Made by a program: the position numbers and the translations under genes
DNA from: JADLHS01 sp020848635
GTDB taxonomy: Bacteria > Verrucomicrobiota > Verrucomicrobiia > Limisphaerales > JADLHS01
Reading direction: 5' to 3'
DNA: 64,000 nucleotides
Assembly: GCA_037044975.1 (NCBI GenBank)
Contig: JBAOIL010000015.1
Span: forward strand, 248,001-312,000
The notes under the pieces: model-generated
Database searches by the model: none
Told to the model about the DNA's origin: nothing
What the model saw: the letters and a program-made list of their open reading frames with translations, nothing else
Part shown: positions 59,012 to 64,000 of the stretch, in pieces
Layout: each line of letters begins with the position of its first letter
How positions within the stretch are numbered: the first letter of the stretch is position 1

Positions 59012-59269
59012 TTTGACAAAACCCCATAGGGCTTAACATACTTGCCCGCGCGCGGGGAAGCGTGAAGTTCGCGGCGCGGAGTTTTTCGGTCACCCGGCCG
59101 TCCTGCGTGCCTGGTTGAAATCCTGATGGGGATGGGGTCGCAAGGGGGAATCTGTTTGTCATCGGAGCGAGAACAGGCATCGCGACGCGACGCTTGCGCA
59201 AGCAGGAGGCGGTCTTGACGACTGGAATGGACATTCCCGTGCTGCGCGGGGCGGGAACCACAACCCGGG

Positions 59270-60337
59270 TTAAAACTGCCGCTTCGGGATACTGAACGAT
59301 GACGGGGCTTGCTTGGGTCGCGCCACCGGCGGCGGGATCGGATTGAGGCTGGGTGTCGTGGCCGCGAAGCTCGGCAAGCCTTGCAGTTCGGGAGGAGTCC
59401 CGACCAACCCTGCTCGGCTTGTGAAATTCTCGCCGGGCGGGGCGGTGACCGAGGGCGACCCCCAAGTCGGAAACGGCGAGGCGGGTGGCGGTGCTTGGGC
59501 GGCACCGGTCGCCGGCAGGCTGCGGGAATAGAAACTTGGGCCCGGCGTATAGGCTGGACGGTCGAGCAGGCGTTTGAACTCATCCAGCCGGGATTCCTTG
59601 GCGGCGGAACTGCGCTCGACCAGTCCGTTCGGACGCATCTCCAAGGGTTCATTGAAACTCTTCGGATTCAGTTGATCGGAGAAAAAACCTCTGTTTCCGG
59701 CCGCATTAGGGGACAGCCGCCCCAACGAATTGGCCGACGCATTGAAATCGCCCCCGAAAGGCTTGTCCGGGAACGCGCGGCCAAATTGGTCTTTGCTGTC
59801 GGATTCCTTCTGGCTTCCGAACAAATCCGTGTTCCGCACCTGGTTTGTCGCAGCCGAGCGTTCACGGTCCAGCCGGTTATAGTAACGGTCGAGCGGGGTC
59901 TTGAGCTTTCTCCCCGCAGCATCAAGCGAGTCTTCTGGTGACTTGAACGGGTCATCCCCCGCCAGATCAGGGTCGCCGCTGTCCGGCCCGAGCAACCTCA
60001 TCTCCGCGCGCTTATCAATCAACTCCTTGATTCGCCGGTTGTTAACCACCGGCGCCGTTGGGGGCGCGAGCCGGCCCGAGGACGGATGAAATCGGCCTCC
60101 GGACGGCCCCGAGTTAAAGATTTCGAAGGGCTTCTTCAATTCCGATTCGAGCCCTTTGAACGGCGCAGCCTTCAGGTCCAGTTGGTTGAGGTTCGAAGAG
60201 ACGGTATCCGAATTTGGTTCGGAAAAGATGATTGGCATGGCCCGCTGCCGCGCCGGCTCTTCGGTGTGCGCTGGACCCACACCGATGGCGAGGAGCACCG
60301 CCACCCAGTTTGCGTAATTCCAAGCGCGCATTTTCAT
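59270..60337 (-). CDS. Proline-rich secreted protein of unknown function
   Basis: 355 residues with a signal peptide (MKMRAWNYANWVAVLLAIGVGPAHT). The mature protein is low in Cys and rich in Pro, Ser and Asn (FNSGPSGGRFHPSSGRLAPPTAP, AAQAPPPASPFPTWGSPSV), and appears disordered. A central charged part (DEFKRLLDRPAYTPG) may be more structured. No family recognised. It lies upstream of the LysM/amidase lipoprotein on the same strand with a 258-base gap, so both may act at the envelope. Confidence 0.65.
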   Translation of the reverse strand: MKMRAWNYANWVAVLLAIGVGPAHTEEPARQRAMPIIFSEPNSDTVSSNLNQLDLKAAPFKGLESELKKPFEIFNSGPSGGRFHPSSGRLAPPTAPVVNNRRIKELIDKRAEMRLLGPDSGDPDLAGDDPFKSPEDSLDAAGRKLKTPLDRYYNRLDRERSAATNQVRNTDLFGSQKESDSKDQFGRAFPDKPFGGDFNASANSLGRLSPNAAGNRGFFSDQLNPKSFNEPLEMRPNGLVERSSAAKESRLDEFKRLLDRPAYTPGPSFYSRSLPATGAAQAPPPASPFPTWGSPSVTAPPGENFTSRAGLVGTPPELQGLPSFAATTPSLNPIPPPVARPKQAPSSFSIPKRQF

Positions 60338-60409
60338 AGCTTAACGTCAACCAGCCTAGTGCAAGCGCTTCGGCCCGTCAAAGGCTCGTTTGGCCCAATC
60401 GAGCGAGGC

Positions 60410-61138
60410 TCAATCCGTGCCCGCCAGTTCCATGTCGCGGGTGTAGTAGAGAATCCTGCCACAATTGGTGCAACTCACCAGCTCCTGCGCCGCCTGGCAG
60501 GCGACGAGGGTCTGCGCGGGCAGTTTCATGTGGCAACCGCCACACACGCCGTGTTGCACCCCCACCAGAACGTTTTCGCCTTTGCTCTTCACCAGCCGTT
60601 CGTAACGCGCACGCACGGTTTCATTCACGGCCGCCGCCAGTTGGGAGCGATTACTCTCCAATTGCAGGAGTTCCTGCTGCAAATTCTTCTCGCGTTCGCC
60701 CAGTTGCGCAATGTTGCTGTCGGCCAGTTTCTTCGCCTCGCCCGCCTCCCGGGTAAAGCGAGCGACCTCCTTCTGCGCCAACTCAGCCTGCTCCATCAGG
60801 CCAATTTCCCGATCCTCGATCCGATTGATGTCGGCTTTGCACGTCTCGATCTCGTGGGCCAGCGCGCGATATTCCTCGTTCTTGCGGGTCTGCAACTGTT
60901 GGTTGGCGTACTTCGCGATCTGCTGCTGCTTGCCTTCGACCTCGAGTTCCAGTTGCTTCCGTTCGGATTCGATCTGCTTGATGCGTTGCTTCCCGTGGTC
61001 GAGCTGGGTCTGGGCGGTGGTGAACTTGATTTTGAGGGTCTGGCGTTCCGGCTCGATGTTCGCTAGTTCCGCCTGCAGCCGGCGAATCTTCCGGTCGCGA
61101 TCCTGGAGAATCAGAAGTTTTTCAATGGCTTCGAGCAT
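60410..61138 (-). CDS. Coiled-coil protein with C4 zinc ribbon
   Basis: 242 residues from the ATG at 61138 (MLEAIEKLLILQDRD); a further 7 codons upstream are possible. About 170 residues of heptad-rich coiled coil (DHGKQRIKQIESERKQLELEVEGKQQQ) end in a zinc ribbon with CGGCHMKL and CTNCGRILYY. This arrangement matches the CT398/zf-RING_7 family of cytoplasmic proteins, of which the Chlamydia member binds secretion and sigma-54 proteins. Function here unknown. Confidence 0.88.
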   Translation of the reverse strand: MLEAIEKLLILQDRDRKIRRLQAELANIEPERQTLKIKFTTAQTQLDHGKQRIKQIESERKQLELEVEGKQQQIAKYANQQLQTRKNEEYRALAHEIETCKADINRIEDREIGLMEQAELAQKEVARFTREAGEAKKLADSNIAQLGEREKNLQQELLQLESNRSQLAAAVNETVRARYERLVKSKGENVLVGVQHGVCGGCHMKLPAQTLVACQAAQELVSCTNCGRILYYTRDMELAGTD

Positions 61139-61635
61139 TTGACCGCAGATTACCGGCAACGCCCCGGCAAGTCGAGGGCCAAGAAGTTTCGGCAGGCAAC
61201 ATCGAGTTGACTCAAATTAAAAGACACCGGGGAGGCAAAACTGAGCGGAGGCCAAACGGGTCGTTGACTCATGGCAGCGCATCCTGAGCTCGCCTCGAAT
61301 CGCAAGGTGGGAACAATGGATTTACCGTGCCCCTTACGCACCGGCGGCGCGGTTTTCCGGGATCTTGATTTCAACTCAGCGGGCTCGCAACCCTGCGACT
61401 GGGCACGCCCCTCGGGTTCCGCGGTCGGGGCGATCCGTTCCCGCGCTCCCGCCGGGACGCCCAAATTTGAGAAAGGTGCTGGGCAAATTCGGTTTCATCT
61501 TTCTGCCCACTCACGCGCCGGGTCAGGCCGCTGCCGCCGAAATGAATCTGTGTTCTTTCGGGTCCAACCATGGTAAAAAACAGGCTCGCTGCCCGCTTGA
61601 CGGCGGCAGGGCGAGTCCGTTATGGAATTAAGTTT
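61139..61635. other. Intergenic region upstream of htpG
   Basis: 497 bases without a supported gene. Near its end is a hairpin (CTCGC TGCC ... GGCA GG GCGAG, 61585-61615) about 20 bases before the htpG start, and a possible promoter (TTGACG at 61597, TATGGA at 61621, spacing 18). No CIRCE element is present. Confidence 0.4.
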
Positions 61636-63491
61636 ATGAGCAAACCCGAGTCCCATCATTTCCAGGCCGAGATTCAGCAGTTGCTGGATATCGTCATTCA
61701 TTCGCTCTACACGGACAAAGAAATCTTCGTGCGCGAATTGATTTCCAACGCGGCGGATGCGTGCGAGAAACTGCGGTTCAATCAATCGTCCGGCAGGCGC
61801 TGTCCACCAATCGGACATCGCGCCGGCCATCGCGGTCGTCCACGGATGACAAGGCGGGCACCATCACCATCACCGACACCGGCCTCGGCATGACGCACGG
61901 GGAGCTGGTTGAAAACCTCGGCACCATCGCGCATTCGGGCACGAAGGCGTTTCTGAAGCAACTCGCGGAGGAGAAGAAGCCGGACGTCGGCTTGATCGGC
62001 CAGTTCGGCGTGGGCTTTTACTCGGCGTTCATGGTGGCGAAACGCGTCACGGTGCTGAGCCGTTCCTTCGTGCCGGAGGAACCGGGCTGGCAATGGACGA
62101 GCGAAGGCGGCGGCGGTTACGAACTCACACCCGCCGCCGGACCTGCCGCGCGGCACCAAGATCACTCTGGAACTCAAAGACGACGCGAAGGCGTTTCGCC
62201 CAGGCGGACAACGTTGAGCGGATCATCCAGCGGTATTCGAGCTTCGTGCCCTTCCCGATCGAGCTGAACGGCAAGCGGCTCAACACCGTTCAAGCCATCT
62301 GGACGCGGAGCAAGCAGCGAGATCAAAGACGGAGGAATACAACGAGTTCTACACCTTCGTCGGGCACGATCACGACCAGCCGCTATTCCGGCTGCATTTT
62401 TCGGCAGATGCGCCGCTCGCCATTCAGGCGCTGCTGTTCGTGCCGGGGCGCAATTTCGAGTCCATGGGCATGGGGCGGATGGATTCGGAGGTGAATCTCT
62501 ATTGCCGCAAGGTGCTGATCCAGGCGAAGGCCAAGGGTTTGTTCCCGGACTGGCTGCGCTTCCTCAAGGGGGTGGTGGACAGCGAGGACCTGCCGCTCAA
62601 CATCTCGCGCGAGACGATGCAGGACACGTCGCTGATGCAGAAGTTGAACAAGGTGCTCACGGGACGGTTCCTGAAATTCCTCGACGAACAATCGGAGAAG
62701 GAAGCCGCAGCCTACGAGAAGTTTTACGCGGAGTATCAGCGCTTTCTCAAGGAAGGCGTCGTGACCGACTTCACGCACAAGGAGGCGCTGGGCAAATTGC
62801 TGCGCTTCGAATCGTCAGCGCTGGACAAAGGCAAGCTGGCGTCCCTCGCGGATTACGTGAAGCGGATGCCGTCCGAGCAGAAGGAGATCTATTGCCTGCT
62901 CACGCCGAACCGCGCCGCGGCGGAGAGCAGCCCGTATTTCGAGGTGTTCCGCGAGCGGAAGTTGGAAGTGCTGTTCCTCTACGATCCGTGGGACGAGTTC
63001 GTAATGGAACATCTGCACACCTTCGACGGCAAAACGCTGAAACTGGCCGAGAAGGCGGAGCTCAATCTCCTTGAAACGCAAGAAGGCCGGCGCGCTGCCG
63101 GAAGCCGCAGCCAAATCACTCGCGCAATGGCTCAAGGAAACGCTGGGCGACAAGGTTGGCGAAGTACGCGTCTCGCAGCGGTTGGTCGAAAGCCCGGCGG
63201 TGGTGGTGGACGCGGACAAGTTCATGACGGCGAGCATGCGGCGCATGATGAAGGCGATGAAGCAGGACGCGGAAACTGCCGCCCCCGTAAAGCACGATCT
63301 GGAAATCAATCCCGCGCATCCCATCATGGCGCGATTGGAGGCGATGCGGCAGCAGGACGCGGCCGCTGGCGGCAAGTGTTGCGGAACAGATTCTCGACAA
63401 CGCGCGTGTCGCGGCTGGGTTGTTGGAAGACCCACGCACGATGTTGACCCGGCTCAATCAACTTCTCGAAAAAGTGCTGACCAAAGCGTAG
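61636..63491 (+). CDS. htpG: Molecular chaperone HtpG (Hsp90), about eight frameshifts
   Basis: After removal of eight single-base gains the protein is about 615 residues, normal for HtpG. GHKL ATPase motifs are intact: ELISNAADACEKL, DTGLGM, GTIAHSGTKAF and GQFGVGFYSAFMVA. Middle- and C-terminal-domain parts follow (LNISRETMQ, VEVLF-type strand, SPAVVVDADKFMTASMRRMM, LTRLNQLLEKVL), ending at the stop at 63489-63491. It is a cytoplasmic stress chaperone. The broken frame is in strong contrast to full conservation of every motif. Confidence 0.9.
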
Positions 63492-63598
63492 GACCAACCG
63501 GCAGCCGCCGGCAGTCTCGAGCTCGAGCAGCGCGGAGGGCGGAAGGAATCGCCGCGCAGAGTTACTTCGAGAACGGAGCAGTCAACGGCGATCTTTGG

Positions 63599-63916
63599 AT
63601 GGCCGCTAATGACCAGGGAGTAGCGCAAGCTCTCGGTTTGTCGCGCTCGAACCGACAGCACAAGCAAGAGTTGCAGGCTGTTAGCAATGCGGTCCCCACC
63701 CTGACATTGGAAGTCACCAGTCCGGAGACGGTCACGGTTTGCTGGCCGTCGGTTCCGAATCAGATTTACCTGCTCGAGTCACGGACGAATCTGAGTTCCG
63801 GATCATGGCAGACCATCGGCGGCCTGGTTGTGGGTGATGGTTCGCAAATCTGCAAGGCGCTTCCCGGCACTGGCCCGTCGCGATTCTATCGCGTGGCCAG
63901 TGCGCCCAATCCCTGA
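63599..63916 (+). CDS. C-terminal domain fragment of a verrucomicrobial surface protein
   Basis: About 105 residues from an ATG at 63599. The end (TVTVCWPSVPNQIYLLESRTNLSSGSWQTIGG, then GPSRFYRVASAP) matches a beta-rich C-terminal module common at the ends of large verrucomicrobial secreted proteins. No signal peptide or body is present, so it is probably a remnant of a larger gene. The frame runs back into htpG by chance. Confidence 0.6.
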   Translation: MAANDQGVAQALGLSRSNRQHKQELQAVSNAVPTLTLEVTSPETVTVCWPSVPNQIYLLESRTNLSSGSWQTIGGLVVGDGSQICKALPGTGPSRFYRVASAPNP

Positions 63917-64000
63917 CTCGGGCGGGAGGATTCTGGCTCGTGCTCACGGTTGTCGCAAGCTGCGCTGCAGCACCGCACTCCTCCACCGGCACGACGAGCT

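Noticed and set aside
1..64000. CRISPR arrays, tRNA, rRNA and tmRNA genes
   Set aside because: No regularly spaced repeats, T-loop-like GGTTCGA with a matching cloverleaf, or rRNA or tmRNA signatures were seen on reading.

Overview
The window looks like a chromosomal piece of a GC-rich Verrucomicrobiota bacterium, probably of the Pedosphaera/Limisphaera kind. This is inferred from gene content; there is no rRNA or tRNA to anchor it. The clues are a long-leader GFTLIELLVV pseudopilin, DUF1080 and YncE/phosphoesterase proteins, two PSCyt1-DUF1549-DUF1553 plus DUF1501 gene pairs, secreted PQQ-propeller proteins, many Tat and lipoprotein signals, and several families of palindromic repeats.

Layout. 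1-5.7 kb: a sugar-type cluster on + (ROK kinase, SIS protein, MetE-like protein, UlaG-like hydrolase, two Gfo/Idh/MocA oxidoreductases). 5.8-9.3 kb: a YncE/phosphoesterase lipoprotein and a pseudopilin. 9.6-13.3 kb: a propeller histidine kinase with a NarL-type regulator. 13.5-15.6 kb: an EF-G-like GTPase. 15.7-21.3 kb: a DUF1080 protein, a PHP-type secreted hydrolase, the 2-aminoethylphosphonate pathway phnX-phnW, and an AT-richer lipoprotein. 21.5-24.1 kb: a dimethylglycine-dehydrogenase-like enzyme. 24.3-28.8 kb: two PQQ-propeller genes on -, the second fused to a 23S-intervening-sequence (S23) four-helix protein. 29-33.7 kb: PSCyt1/DUF1553 and DUF1501 on +. 34-36.6 kb: an orphan ORF, a NIPSNAP protein and exonuclease III. 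36.7-46.4 kb: a complete cbb3 oxidase cluster (ccoI, outer-membrane barrel, ccoS, fused ccoNO, ccoQ, monoheme ccoP, ccoG, ccoH, TauE/SafE). 46.4-48.9 kb: a secreted protein, an IscA-type protein, hscB and a secreted unknown. 49.3-54 kb: a second DUF1501 and PSCyt1/DUF1553 pair on -. 54.2-63.9 kb: a clan GH-A glycoside hydrolase, ychF, small orphan ORFs, a LysM/amidase lipoprotein, a proline-rich secreted protein, a zinc-ribbon coiled-coil protein, htpG and a C-terminal fragment.

How the genes work together. The cco genes form one microaerobic respiration module with its copper ATPase, assembly factors and nearby Fe-S assembly genes. phnX and phnW together turn 2-aminoethylphosphonate into acetaldehyde and phosphate. 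The two PSCyt/DUF1501 pairs and the two PQQ proteins are likely cell-envelope systems of unknown substrate; one PSCyt pair and the PQQ pair diverge from a shared 200-base promoter region.

The most unusual signals are these. (1) The S23 ORF is flanked by inverted ATTAAG-hexamer arrays that also encode the signal peptide of the fused PQQ protein. (2) A 153-base REPIN-like palindrome pair sits in frame inside a PSCyt1/DUF1553 gene. (3) A dispersed repeat of about 65-71 bases lies just downstream of two orphan ORFs. (4) About 42 frameshifts occur in 13 genes, and every one I could resolve is a single-base gain. The last is most likely a consensus error, but its one-sidedness and clustering are striking.
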